From NCBI GenBank assembly GCA_963848335.1, contig CAWKDD010000003.1:1116001-1180000 (forward strand): DNA of 64,000 nt, read 5' to 3'. Shown here piece by piece: positions 17,248 to 26,027 of this stretch. The translations under genes and the position numbers were made by a program. Below the pieces are notes generated by a model, which made no database searches, was not told the origin of the DNA, and saw nothing but the letters and a program-made list of their open reading frames with translations. Source of the stretch: Chersky-840 sp963848335. GTDB taxonomy: Bacteria > Actinomycetota > Acidimicrobiia > Acidimicrobiales > UBA8190. Within the stretch, counting starts at the first letter, position 1. Every line of letters begins with the position of its first letter.

Positions 17248-17990
17248 CCCTGCACCGAGAAGCCGCCGTCGACGCAGACCGTCTGACCGGTCACGTACCG
17301 GGCCGCGGAGCTGGCCAGGAACAATACGACAGGGGCGACGTCCGCGGGCGTGCCCAGACGGCGCAGAGGGGTGCGGTCGAGGATCGGTTGTGTGAGCGCC
17401 TCGATTCCCAGCATGGGAGCGGTCATGTTGGTGTCGATGACTCCCGGCGCCACCGCGTTGACCCGGATGCCGTGGCGCGCCCAGGCCACCGCGAGCGTCT
17501 TGGTCATCTGGACCACACCAGCCTTGGCGGCGCCGTAGCCGGGCACGAACTCGATGCCGAAGAAGCTCGACATCGAGCCGAGGTTGACCACGCTGGCTCC
17601 CCCGTCGGCGGTACTCGCCTCGAGGTGGGGCCGGCAGGCGGTGGCCATCCGGAAGGCGGCGAAGAGGTTGACGGCCACGACCTCCTCGAACACCTCAGGG
17701 TCGTACTCGCTGCGGCCACCGGGCAGGTTCTGGCCGGCGTTGTTGACCAGCACGTCGAGGCCGGTCAACGCTGCGGCCACCGCCACGGCGGCCTCGGGGT
17801 CCGGGAACCGGCACTGGTGGTAGGCAAAGCCGCTCAGGTCGTGGTCGTAGTCCTGGGCCGAAGCCCGGGTGCCGGTGATCGTGACCTCGGCACCGGCATC
17901 ACCGAACGCGGTGGCGATGCCGAGACCGATCCCGTTCGAGCCTCCCGTCACCAGGACGCGGGTGCCGGAGAAGTCGAATGTCGCTGTCAC
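17244..17990 (-). CDS. short-chain dehydrogenase/reductase (SDR)
   Basis: A classical SDR of 248 aa. Cofactor motif TGGSNGIG, structural NNAG, catalytic S in GSMSSFF and Y-x3-K in YGAAKAG, then a PG-motif (VAPGVIDT). It oxidises or reduces a hydroxyl/ketone with NAD(P). GTG 17990 overlaps the stop of the Gfo/Idh gene (GTGA) and is preferred over an upstream ATG at 18005. The C-terminus VDGGFSVQG is typical of FabG-like members. Part of the four-gene overlapping operon 19009-14714. Confidence 0.88.
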   Translation of the reverse strand: MTATFDFSGTRVLVTGGSNGIGLGIATAFGDAGAEVTITGTRASAQDYDHDLSGFAYHQCRFPDPEAAVAVAAALTGLDVLVNNAGQNLPGGRSEYDPEVFEEVVAVNLFAAFRMATACRPHLEASTADGGASVVNLGSMSSFFGIEFVPGYGAAKAGVVQMTKTLAVAWARHGIRVNAVAPGVIDTNMTAPMLGIEALTQPILDRTPLRRLGTPADVAPVVLFLASSAARYVTGQTVCVDGGFSVQG

Positions 17991-19009
17991 CACACCGCCT
18001 CCCACCGGCGCGACTCGACCGAGCGGTACATGGCGAGCGCGCCGCGCAGCTCGCCCAGGGAGAACTCGGCCCCCACCACGGGGGCGACGCCGTCGAGCAC
18101 GGCTGCCTCGAAGGCGGCGATCTGATGCTCATAGCTCTGCAGGTAGCCACCTTGGCCCACCACCGCGCCCCGGGGGTCGGACCCGTCGTAGAGCTTGACC
18201 CTCCCGAGGACGTCGATGACGAGCTCGCCGCGGCTGCCGGCGACCTGGAAGAGCGGGAGCGGGGCGACGGGACCCGGGGACAGGACGGCGTCGAAGCTGG
18301 CCACGACCCCGGAATCGAAACGGCACAGAGCCCGGCACATCGACTCCCCCTCCATGGCCGCGTAGGGCCGGCCGGTGGCCGCCACCACCTCGACCAGCTC
18401 GCCCAACCACATGCGCAGCGGGCGCAGCCAGTGCGAGCCGGCGTCGATCGCCACTCCTCCTCCCGCCTCGGCCACCGAGAAGCGCCAGTTGCCCGGACTC
18501 GCGAACTGGTCCATGGGTGGGGCGCAGTGCCAGGCCCGGGCCGTGATGACCTCGCCCACGGCGCCGTCGTCGACAAGGGCCTTGGTCTGCAGCACCTCAG
18601 GCCAGTACTGGGCGTTCTCGGCCACGAAGAAGACGGTGCCCGACCGCCGCGCCGCTTCCAGGATGCGGTCGCACGCGTCGAGCGTCGGCGCCATGGGCTT
18701 CTCCAGCAGGACGTGCTTGCCCGCTCGCAGCGTCGCCATGGCCAGCTCCTCGTGAAGCCGGTGGGGGACCATGATCAGCGCGGCGTCGAAGGTCCCGGCG
18801 GCCAAAGCCCCTTCGAGCGATACGAAGGCATCTGCCCCGGTCTCCTTCGCCATGGCCACGGCCCGGTCTCGGTCGACATCGACAACGGCGGTGACCTCGG
18901 TCCTCCCCGCGGCGGCGTGCAGCGCCGTCAGGTGCCAACGGGCGATGGCCCCGCATCCCACCAACGCCAGCCGGAGGTGACGCTCGGGGTCGGGACCTGG
19001 CGCACACAT
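17987..19009 (-). CDS. Gfo/Idh/MocA-family NAD(P) oxidoreductase
   Basis: 340 aa. The N-terminal Rossmann domain begins LRLALVGCGAIARWH, and the catalytic-site EKPMA appears around residue 100. A C-terminal alpha/beta substrate domain follows, including GGGVAIDAGSHWLRPL. Such enzymes oxidise or reduce sugar and cyclitol hydroxyls. It is the first gene of a minus-strand operon (oxidoreductase, SDR, sulfotransferase, MBL). Only 26 nt separate it from the divergent VOC gene. Confidence 0.87.
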   Translation of the reverse strand: MCAPGPDPERHLRLALVGCGAIARWHLTALHAAAGRTEVTAVVDVDRDRAVAMAKETGADAFVSLEGALAAGTFDAALIMVPHRLHEELAMATLRAGKHVLLEKPMAPTLDACDRILEAARRSGTVFFVAENAQYWPEVLQTKALVDDGAVGEVITARAWHCAPPMDQFASPGNWRFSVAEAGGGVAIDAGSHWLRPLRMWLGELVEVVAATGRPYAAMEGESMCRALCRFDSGVVASFDAVLSPGPVAPLPLFQVAGSRGELVIDVLGRVKLYDGSDPRGAVVGQGGYLQSYEHQIAAFEAAVLDGVAPVVGAEFSLGELRGALAMYRSVESRRWEAVW

Positions 19010-19035
19010 CGGGGGGTACCCTACGTGCGCACATC

Positions 19036-19587
19036 ATGCAAAGCGCACGGGAACCCGTCCAGCCTCGAGCCGTCCTCCCCGGCCCCATCCGGCAAAACGG
19101 CTACGTCGTGCACGACCTCGAGCGCGCCATGGGCGCGTGGCTCGAGGTGGGTGTGGGCCCCTGGATGGTGCTTCCCCACCTGAGGCAATCGGGCTCGGTG
19201 TACCGGGGCCGGCCCACCGAGCCGGTCACGTCCATCGCCTTCGCCAATTCCGGCGAGCTGCAGATCGAGCTCATCGAGCAGGAGGACGACTCGCCCAGCA
19301 TCTACCGGGAGTTCCTCGACGCCGGCCACGAGGGCTTCCACCACCTGGCCTGGTGGGTGGAGGACTTCGAAGCCGTCGCTCGTGCCGCCGCAGACGCCTC
19401 TTGGCCCGTCGTCCACGCGGGGAACACCGGAGGAATGGCGCAGTTCGCCTATTACGATCCGGGCGGCGTCACGAGCACCGTCGTCGAGGTCATGGAGCTG
19501 ACCGACGCCACCCGCTGGCTCATCGCCACCGTACGGGAAGCAGCGGTCGGCTGGGACGGCCGCGACCCCGTGCGCAGTCTCGCCTGA
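19036..19587 (+). CDS. VOC (glyoxalase/dioxygenase-fold) family protein
   Basis: 183 aa with one vicinal-oxygen-chelate repeat pair. NGYVVHDLERAM opens the first beta-alpha unit, and HLAWWVEDFEAVARAA, YYDPGGVTSTVVEVME contain the His and Glu metal ligands expected of the fold. Similar single-copy proteins include methylmalonyl-CoA epimerases and lactoylglutathione lyases; the reaction cannot be fixed from sequence. It is divergent from the Gfo/Idh operon and convergent with the LysR gene. Confidence 0.78.
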   Translation: MQSAREPVQPRAVLPGPIRQNGYVVHDLERAMGAWLEVGVGPWMVLPHLRQSGSVYRGRPTEPVTSIAFANSGELQIELIEQEDDSPSIYREFLDAGHEGFHHLAWWVEDFEAVARAAADASWPVVHAGNTGGMAQFAYYDPGGVTSTVVEVMELTDATRWLIATVREAAVGWDGRDPVRSLA

Positions 19588-19617
19588 GAGCGCCTTTACG
19601 TCGGCACCTTCTGCGAG

Positions 19618-20534
19618 TCAGGACGGCATCGACCCTTCAGGGCTCTGCATGCTCGCGCCCGCCTGCAAGGCGGCGAGGACGGCGTCGACGGCACGGCGGC
19701 CGACCTCGCCGTGCCGGACACAAGCGAACCACGGTTCCTCCGGGGCGAGATGCGACACCGGGAACACCTCGACCACCCGCCGCTGAGCCAGGGCGTCCTG
19801 GCAGATGAACGTGGGCAACAGGCTGGCGCCCATCCCGAGCTCCACCGCCTTGAGCACGGCACGGAGATCGGGGGCGACGAGCTGCAACCGAGCCGCGAAG
19901 GGGCGCCCGAGCACGGTGAGCCAGAAGCGACGGGTCAGGGGCAGCTCGAGGCTGTAGGAGACCCACGACCCCTCGGCCAGCCATGCCGCCAGCTCCGGCA
20001 GGGTGTCGACGGGGCGCCCCGGCACGACCTGTGGCCCACAGACCAGGACGAAGCGCTTGGATCCCATGGGTGTGGCACCGATGCTCCGTCGCGGTGGCGT
20101 CGAGCTGGTGACGACGACGTCGAGCTCGCCCCGCTCCAACAGCCCGAAGAGCTCGGTGTCGGTTCCGAACGTGACCGACACGGACAAGCCCAGGCCGGCG
20201 ATGCATGGCAGGGCCGCGGCGGCGAAGTATTCCGGGCTCGACCCGAATCGCAGGGGGGCTCGGGGACAGGCGCGGCTCCGGCGTCGAGGCTGCGCAACAC
20301 CGATTCGAGCCCGTCGAGAGGTTCGGCCACCTTGGCGTAGAGCTCCCTTCCACGTTGGGTGGGCTCCATGCCCATCGGCTTCCGCACGAACAGCGGTCCG
20401 CCCAGAGCCCGTTCCAGCGAGGCCAGGTGTTGGCTGGCAGCCGGTTGGGTGAGGCCTCGATGGTGGGCGCCGTCGGTGACCGATCCGCCCCGGTAGATGG
20501 CGAGGAACGTCCGCAACCATTCCGGGCGTGACAT
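19618..20534 (-). CDS. LysR-type transcriptional regulator (frameshifted)
   Basis: The N-terminal winged helix-turn-helix is clear (FLAIYRGGSVTDGAHHRGL, then TQPAASQHLASLERALG). The effector domain (LRFGSSPEYFAAAALP onward) lies in a neighbouring frame. A run of six G at 20253-20258 is one base short; seven would restore EPPLRFG in frame. This is most likely a homopolymer error. ATG 20534 (MSRPEWLRTF) is the normal LTTR start. It is transcribed away from a methyltransferase/thioesterase pair, and a T-N11-A palindrome overlaps the start codon, the classic autoregulated divergent layout. Confidence 0.82.
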
Positions 20535-20577
20535 AAGCAAAGCTTATCCCAAGAACCAGAAATACTACTTTGCTTAT
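20533..20577. promoter_or_regulatory. LysR operator (T-N11-A palindrome plus distal half-site)
   Basis: ATAAGC-AAA-GCTTAT at 20533-20547 is a perfect inverted repeat fitting the LysR consensus T-N11-A. A 10-bp inverted copy, ATAAGCAAAG (20533-20542) against CTTTGCTTAT (20568-20577), lies 35 nt away centre to centre, as expected for recognition and activation sites bound by a LysR tetramer. The element overlaps the lysR start codon and sits 28 nt before the methyltransferase ATG. Confidence 0.65.
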
Positions 20578-20604
20578 TCAGAGACCCGGGCCGAAGATGG
20601 GCGG

Positions 20605-21417
20605 ATGACGCCCGATCCCACCCACACCTACCTTCACGGCCATCACGACAGCGTGCTGCGCTCGCACCGCTGGCGCACGGTGGAGAACTCCGCCGCATAC
20701 CTGCTGTCGGCGTTGTCTTCCGGGACCTCCGTGCTCGACGTGGGCTGCGGCCCCGGAACGATCACCATCGACATGGCGGGCCGCGTGGACGGGGGCAGGG
20801 TGCTCGGGATCGACCCTGCTCAGGAGGTCCTCGTCGAAGCCCGGGCCGAGGCGGAGCGACTCGGACAACGCAACGTCACGTTCGAGGTCGGCGACGTCTA
20901 CGCATTGGGGTGCGCCGACGGAGTCTTCGACGTGGTGCACGCACACCAGGTGCTGCAGCATCTGGCCGACCCGGTGGCGGCGCTGGCCGAGATGAAGCGG
21001 GTGTGTCGCCCCGGCGGCGTGGTGGCCGTTCGCGACGGGGACTACGGGGGGATCTTCTGGTTCCCAGAAGATCGGGAAATGGACGAGTGGCGGGACCTCT
21101 ACCGGCAGGTGGCGAGGTCGGTCGGCGGCGAGCCGGACGCGGGGCGGCGGCTTGTGCAATGGGCCCGGCTCGCCGGCTTCACCGAGATGACGATGTCGGC
21201 GAGCGCGTGGTGCTACGCCTCGGCAGAGGAACGCTCATGGTGGGGGACGCTGTGGGCAGACCGTCTCACCCGTTCGAGCTTCGCGCGCCAAGCCCTCGGA
21301 TCCGGCCTCGCTACGCCCGAAGACCTCGAACGACTGGCACGAGCATGGCGGCGGTGGGCTGCGAGCGACGACGGGGCGTTCGTCATCGGCCATGGTGAGG
21401 TGCTGTGCAGGACCTGA
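20605..21417 (+). CDS. class I SAM-dependent methyltransferase
   Basis: 270 aa. SAM motif I is VLDVGCGPGT, motif II region GIDPAQEV, and post-motif FEVGDVYAL; HAHQVLQHLADPVAALAEM is typical of Methyltransf_11/UbiE-like enzymes. The substrate is unknown. It is divergent from the LysR regulator, so likely its target, and it overlaps the following thioesterase frame by about 13 nt if that gene starts at 21405, suggesting co-translation. Confidence 0.85.
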   Translation: MTPDPTHTYLHGHHDSVLRSHRWRTVENSAAYLLSALSSGTSVLDVGCGPGTITIDMAGRVDGGRVLGIDPAQEVLVEARAEAERLGQRNVTFEVGDVYALGCADGVFDVVHAHQVLQHLADPVAALAEMKRVCRPGGVVAVRDGDYGGIFWFPEDREMDEWRDLYRQVARSVGGEPDAGRRLVQWARLAGFTEMTMSASAWCYASAEERSWWGTLWADRLTRSSFARQALGSGLATPEDLERLARAWRRWAASDDGAFVIGHGEVLCRT

Positions 21418-22272
21418 CCGAGAGATACTGGTCGGCGATGGGCGACTTGGCGCTGGACACGGCGGTGCAGGCAATCGGCGACGGCCGACTACGCGGCGCG
21501 GCTCAGCCGGGACTGGGAGATCTGGGGTCCCATGGGTGGCTATGTCGCCGCCGTCGCCCTCCGCGCCGCCGGGGCGGCAAGCCCCTTCTCCCGGCCCGCC
21601 AGCTTCTTCTGCCACTACCTGAGCGTCGCCGACTTCGACCACATCGAGCTCGATGTGTCGACCGTGCGCGCCGGGCGCAGCACCCTGTCCCAGCGCGTGC
21701 AGGTCACCCAACGGGACAAGCCGATCCTGGAGGCCGCCGTCTGGTCGGTGGCGCCCAACGAGGGCTTGGAGCACGACGATGCGGTGGCGCCCGCCGTGCC
21801 GGGACCGGGAGAGCTGACTCCGATCGAGCTCCTGTCGCCGGATCGTCCTTCCGCCTACGCGTTCTGGGACAACGTAGAGATGCGCCCGGTTCGCTTCCGT
21901 ACCGACTGGCCGCCCCCTGAACCGCTTCCGCCCACGTGGCAGGCGTGGTGTCGCTTCCGTCCCACGGCGACGTTCCCCGCCGACCCCTGGGCCGACGCCT
22001 GTCGCTCGGTGGTCCTGATCGACGTCCAGAGTTGGCCTGCCGCATCCCAGCGTCACGCGTGGCGAGAGCCCCATGGGTACGTCGCCCCCAGCCTCGACCT
22101 GTACGTGGCCTTTCACACGCCCGCCCCCACCGAAGGATGGTTGCTCGCAGACGGCCATGCCCCCGTGTCCGGCGACGGCATGTTCGGGTGGACGGGCAGG
22201 CTGTGGACCCCCTCCGGCGCGCTGGTCGCGTCCGGTGCCGGGCAGGCGTTGTACCGCCGTCTGCCGAGCTGA
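21405..22272 (+). CDS. acyl-CoA thioesterase-like hotdog protein (frameshifted)
   Basis: Two frames make one protein of about 288 aa. LALDTAVQAIGDGR is followed after one extra base near 21488 by YAARLSRDWEIWGPMGGYVAA and a double-hotdog TesB-like body (PASFFCHYLSVADF, then SLDLYVAFHTPAP, ending SGAGQALYRRL). The family hydrolyses acyl-CoA thioesters. The start may be GTG 21405, inside the methyltransferase end, or ATG 21438. As for the other broken genes, an assembly indel is more likely than a pseudogene. Confidence 0.72.
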
Positions 22273-22328
22273 CGACCCGGCATCCCGACGCGCCTCCAGG
22301 CGGCGCCCAGGCATGCGCCGGAGCGGGA

Positions 22329-23597
22329 TCAGGGACAGGTCTTGGTCTGGATTCCGGGCAACCCTGTCGGCGCGTAGGGGTCGGGGTCGGGACCGCCGGC
22401 AAAGCGGTCCGCGATCCAGTGGATCATGTCGGGCGCCGAAGGTGCGATGACCCCGGCATGGCTCTGGCCCGGGTAGATCCACCGCTCCAGGTCCTGGCCC
22501 AGGCTGCACAGGTGGGTAGCGAGGAGGGCGGTGGATACGACAGGGATCTGCTCGTCGCTTCCCCCCTGGATGATGAGCAGCGGGGCGGGGCTGGCGTTCG
22601 TAAAGGCGCCGGGGTCGTTGTCGTTCAGCAGGATCTTCCACGTGGGGATGGCGAAGGGGTTGCCCTTGGTGATCTGGCTGAGCGTGTACTTCGCCGTCGC
22701 CTGGGCGACGTAGTCCGAGCAACCCTTGTCGAGATCGGGGAGCAGCTCGATGCCCAGCGGGGTCAGAACCTGATCGAGGGGGGCCGCCTTGTCGCCGTAC
22801 GCGGAGTTGAACCCACCGGCCGCCATGAACAGGTAGTAGCGGAACGGGCTCGTCTGCAGGAATTGGTAGATGGCGTAGAACTGCGACGGCGGTGCTCCCG
22901 CCACCACCCCCTTCAGGTGCAGCTCCGGCGCGTAGCTCGAGGCGATGTGAAGGGAGAACATGGCGGTCTGACCGCCCTCGGAGTGTCCCCACACCACATA
23001 GTTGTCGCTGGCATGCGCGGCGGGGAGATGCCGCGCGGCGCGCACGATGTCGATGGTGTTGCGGGCCGCGCTCACGCCCACGAGGTACGGCAGCAGGCCG
23101 GGCGTACCTTCTCCCTGGTAGTCGCTGGCGGTGATCTCCCAACCCTGGTCGAGCAGATCGTTGGCCAACGGCACGGCGGAGGCCGGGTCGAGCGAGGGGG
23201 CGCACTGGTCGGCCATGCCGTTGGTGCCGTGTCCCCAGGTCACGACCGGGTAGCCGCCCGACGGAGCGGGTTTGTCAGGGACGATGACGAGCCCGGTCAC
23301 CGGGACCGGTTTCCCCGTGACCGACTCCGACAGGTACATGACCCGGTAGGTGGTGCCATGGAGCGCGGCGACCGTGATGCGCTGCGACTTGAGGAGCGTG
23401 CCCGGCCCGGTCTTGGGAAGGGGCTGAGGTACGGCGAAGAACGACGGCAGACCCGGCGGCGCCGGAATGGAAGGGGACGAGGCCGGCGACGACGACCCGC
23501 AGGCGGCCACCGACATCGCCGTCCCGAGCACGACTGCCAGCACCCGCGTCCCCCGCCGACGGCGAACCGGAAGACGACGTCGTCGTGCGCTGTCCAT
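22329..23597 (-). CDS. secreted lipoprotein lipase / alpha-beta hydrolase (LIP family)
   Basis: 422 aa. The start has a strong AGGAGG 7 nt before ATG 23597. The basic N-terminus and hydrophobic core end in lipobox SVAAC-G, so it should be lipidated and surface-anchored. The nucleophile elbow is GHSEG, the likely acid in QGGSDEQIP and the catalytic His in PGQSHAG. The fold resembles secretory lipases (PF03583). It probably hydrolyses triacylglycerols or esters outside the cell. Confidence 0.85.
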   Translation of the reverse strand: MDSARRRRLPVRRRRGTRVLAVVLGTAMSVAACGSSSPASSPSIPAPPGLPSFFAVPQPLPKTGPGTLLKSQRITVAALHGTTYRVMYLSESVTGKPVPVTGLVIVPDKPAPSGGYPVVTWGHGTNGMADQCAPSLDPASAVPLANDLLDQGWEITASDYQGEGTPGLLPYLVGVSAARNTIDIVRAARHLPAAHASDNYVVWGHSEGGQTAMFSLHIASSYAPELHLKGVVAGAPPSQFYAIYQFLQTSPFRYYLFMAAGGFNSAYGDKAAPLDQVLTPLGIELLPDLDKGCSDYVAQATAKYTLSQITKGNPFAIPTWKILLNDNDPGAFTNASPAPLLIIQGGSDEQIPVVSTALLATHLCSLGQDLERWIYPGQSHAGVIAPSAPDMIHWIADRFAGGPDPDPYAPTGLPGIQTKTCP

Positions 23598-23646
23598 GCG
23601 CGACCTCCTGTACGAGCGGCATGTCTAGCAGAGGGCCCGGGCCTCC

Positions 23647-24225
23647 TTACGCCCGGGATCCCTGGCCGGCGGTGGCGGTGCAGATCCAGCCCAGGTCGTA
23701 GATACGGACGTCGACCGCCACGAAACCGGCCCGGCTCAGCCGTCGCTCCAAGGTGACTGGGTCGATCGGGTTGTAGATGTCGTCGGTGTGGAACAGGCGT
23801 ACGCCCTCGTTCTCGACCCCGTCTGCGGCGACGAGCACCCCGCCCGGTCTCAGGACCCGACCCAGCTCGGCGAAGACCAGGTCCTGGTCCGCGTCGGTCG
23901 GGACGTGGTGGAGCATGTGGAACGAGGCCGCACCGGTGAACCGGTCGTCGGAGAAGTCCAGGTCCGTGGCGTCCCCGCACACGACCTGCACATTGGTTCC
24001 GGCTGTGCGCAGGGCCAAGGCGTCGGCGAGCTCGGGGTCGAATTCCAGTGCCGTCAGCCGGGGCGTCAAGGTGCGCAGGACGTCGGTGGTCAACCCGGGA
24101 CCTGGTCCGATCTCGATCACGTCGTCACCGAGAGCGACGCCGTGCAACGCCTGGGGGAGGATGGTCTCTTCGATCATCTGGCGCCACTGCGGGCTGGCGC
24201 AGTACTCGAGATGGCCCTCGTTCAC
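23647..24225 (-). CDS. SAM-dependent methyltransferase, short
   Basis: 192 aa. Motif I VIEIGPGPGLTT, acidic ALEFDPELA, VCGDATDLDF and FHMLHHVPTD show a UbiE-like core; the RPGGVLVAADG strand follows. It lacks a substrate-capping C-terminal extension. Located between a lipase and phospholipase C on the same strand, 22 nt downstream of the phospholipase gene, so probably co-transcribed with it. A lipid substrate is possible but not shown. Confidence 0.82.
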   Translation of the reverse strand: MNEGHLEYCASPQWRQMIEETILPQALHGVALGDDVIEIGPGPGLTTDVLRTLTPRLTALEFDPELADALALRTAGTNVQVVCGDATDLDFSDDRFTGAASFHMLHHVPTDADQDLVFAELGRVLRPGGVLVAADGVENEGVRLFHTDDIYNPIDPVTLERRLSRAGFVAVDVRIYDLGWICTATAGQGSRA

Positions 24226-24247
24226 GTCGGGCTCCGTGGACCGAGGA

Positions 24248-25816
24248 TCAGGCCGGGACCGGCACCGCCGTCCCTGGTTCCTGGGACGGCATGCTCTGGT
24301 CGGCGGGCAGCGGATAGGGCGCCGGGTTGTTGACGTCCACCTCGATGAGCTGTGTCGCCTGGCACTGGCCTTTGACGATCGGATCGCTCCTTCCCAAGGT
24401 GGCGGGCAGCGCCGGGACCGAGGTGTCGGGCGATCCGACGTGCAATGTGGATGTCAGGTCCCCCGTGACACTCCGACGCCACGCACTGATGTTGGGGGCT
24501 TTGACGCCGAACCGGGTCTCGAGGAAACGAAGCTGCGACGTGTGGTCGAATGTCTCCGAGCACACGTACCCGCCCCGGCTGAACGGGGAGACGACCAGGA
24601 GCGGCACCCGGAAGCCGAGGCCGAGGGGGCCGGCGACCCCGTCGGCCGGCGACGGCAGAGGGTCGACGGTCAGGTACTCGCCCCGGGTGCCGGGCGGGGC
24701 CACGGGGGGCGCAACGTGGTCGAAGAACCCGTCGTTCTCGTCGTACATGATGAACAACACCGTCTTCGACCAGGTCTTGGGGTTGGAGACGAGCGCGCTG
24801 ATCACCTGATGGGTGAACCACATCCCCGCCGCGGGAGGTGACGGGGGATGCTCGTCGTAGCCCAGAGGGGGGATGATCCACGAAACCTGGGGAAGGGTGT
24901 CGTTGGCCACGTCCCGAGCAAAGTCCCGGGGGAAGATGGGACCGAACGCCTTCTGGTACAGCGGTGACGACGGATCTTCCACGTGGCGTTTGAAGTAGAG
25001 AAGGATGTTGTCGGAGATGGCGATCGACAATGTGCTCGACGGCTGATAGCCGATCCCCGGGGGGTTGTAGACCTTCCACGAGATTCCGCTCGCCTCGAGC
25101 TCCTCGGGCATCGACCTCCACGACGCGCTGCCGATGGCGCTGGGATTCGAGTTCGTGATGATCACCGGCCCACCCTCGTGGCCGTCGGGATCCAGGGTCC
25201 CGGACCAGGCATGGAGTCGGTTCGGGTGCGTCGGGCCCATGACCGAGCAGTGGTACCCGTCGGCGATCGTGAAGGCGTCGGCCAGTGCGTACCAGAACGG
25301 CAGATCCGATCGCGTGTAGTACCCCATGGTGAGCACACCGTTCTGGGGCCCTTCGAACTTTGGCATCGTATGGGTGGCGACGAAACGATCCATGTGCCCG
25401 TTGTTCCAGCTCAGGTGTTGAGCTGACCACTCATGGGAAAGATCGAAGGTGCATTCGGCGTCGGTGTTGGCGGTGTCGAGGTGGAACGGCAACAAGGCGC
25501 TGGACGTACCACCGGGCCAGGATTGCGCGAACACGCCAGGGGCGGCCCCCGGACGGTCATCGAAGCCGCGTACACCCTTGTACGAGCCGTAGTAATGATC
25601 GAACGACCGGTTCTCGTTCATGAGGAAGACGACATGTTCGACGGCGCCGAGATCGGAACCCGCTGGCGCCACACTGGCGGCCCTGCGCGCCGTTTCGCCT
25701 CCGCAGGCGGCCAGAGCCAGGCTGAATGCTCCCGCCATGCCCGCGATGAGCACCTCCCGCCGCGTCCGCAAGCTCGATTGACCGACAACCGCCCTTTGGT
25801 TCTCCACGTTCGGCAC
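24248..25816 (-). CDS. Tat-exported phospholipase C / acid phosphatase family lipoprotein
   Basis: 522 aa of the PlcN/AcpA phosphoesterase family. The N-terminus carries a twin-arginine signal (RTRREVLIAG) running into lipobox SLALAAC-G, implying folded export and lipid anchoring. The metal/nucleophile-region NENRSFDHYYG, the GPTHPNR segment, IMYDENDGFFDH and SETFDHTSQLRFLE are family hallmarks. Cleaves phospholipids or other phosphodiesters at the surface. First gene of a probable unit with a methyltransferase and lipase. Confidence 0.9.
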   Translation of the reverse strand: MPNVENQRAVVGQSSLRTRREVLIAGMAGAFSLALAACGGETARRAASVAPAGSDLGAVEHVVFLMNENRSFDHYYGSYKGVRGFDDRPGAAPGVFAQSWPGGTSSALLPFHLDTANTDAECTFDLSHEWSAQHLSWNNGHMDRFVATHTMPKFEGPQNGVLTMGYYTRSDLPFWYALADAFTIADGYHCSVMGPTHPNRLHAWSGTLDPDGHEGGPVIITNSNPSAIGSASWRSMPEELEASGISWKVYNPPGIGYQPSSTLSIAISDNILLYFKRHVEDPSSPLYQKAFGPIFPRDFARDVANDTLPQVSWIIPPLGYDEHPPSPPAAGMWFTHQVISALVSNPKTWSKTVLFIMYDENDGFFDHVAPPVAPPGTRGEYLTVDPLPSPADGVAGPLGLGFRVPLLVVSPFSRGGYVCSETFDHTSQLRFLETRFGVKAPNISAWRRSVTGDLTSTLHVGSPDTSVPALPATLGRSDPIVKGQCQATQLIEVDVNNPAPYPLPADQSMPSQEPGTAVPVPA

Positions 25817-26027
25817 CCTCTGCCCCCGGTCGTGCCCGAGCCGTCATCTTGGCCTCGACATCCTGGCACAATTCACGACTTCTCCCCGGAAGCCACCCCG
25901 GTACCGCGCTGCCCCAACGTCGACGACCCCTGGCAGGGCCGTCGACGCGACCCGGGGAGAACGGAGAAGGAAGGAAGGAAGAAGGAGCGAGGACCGTGCC
26001 GGGGAGCAGTGCGGAGCGACGCGTGCG

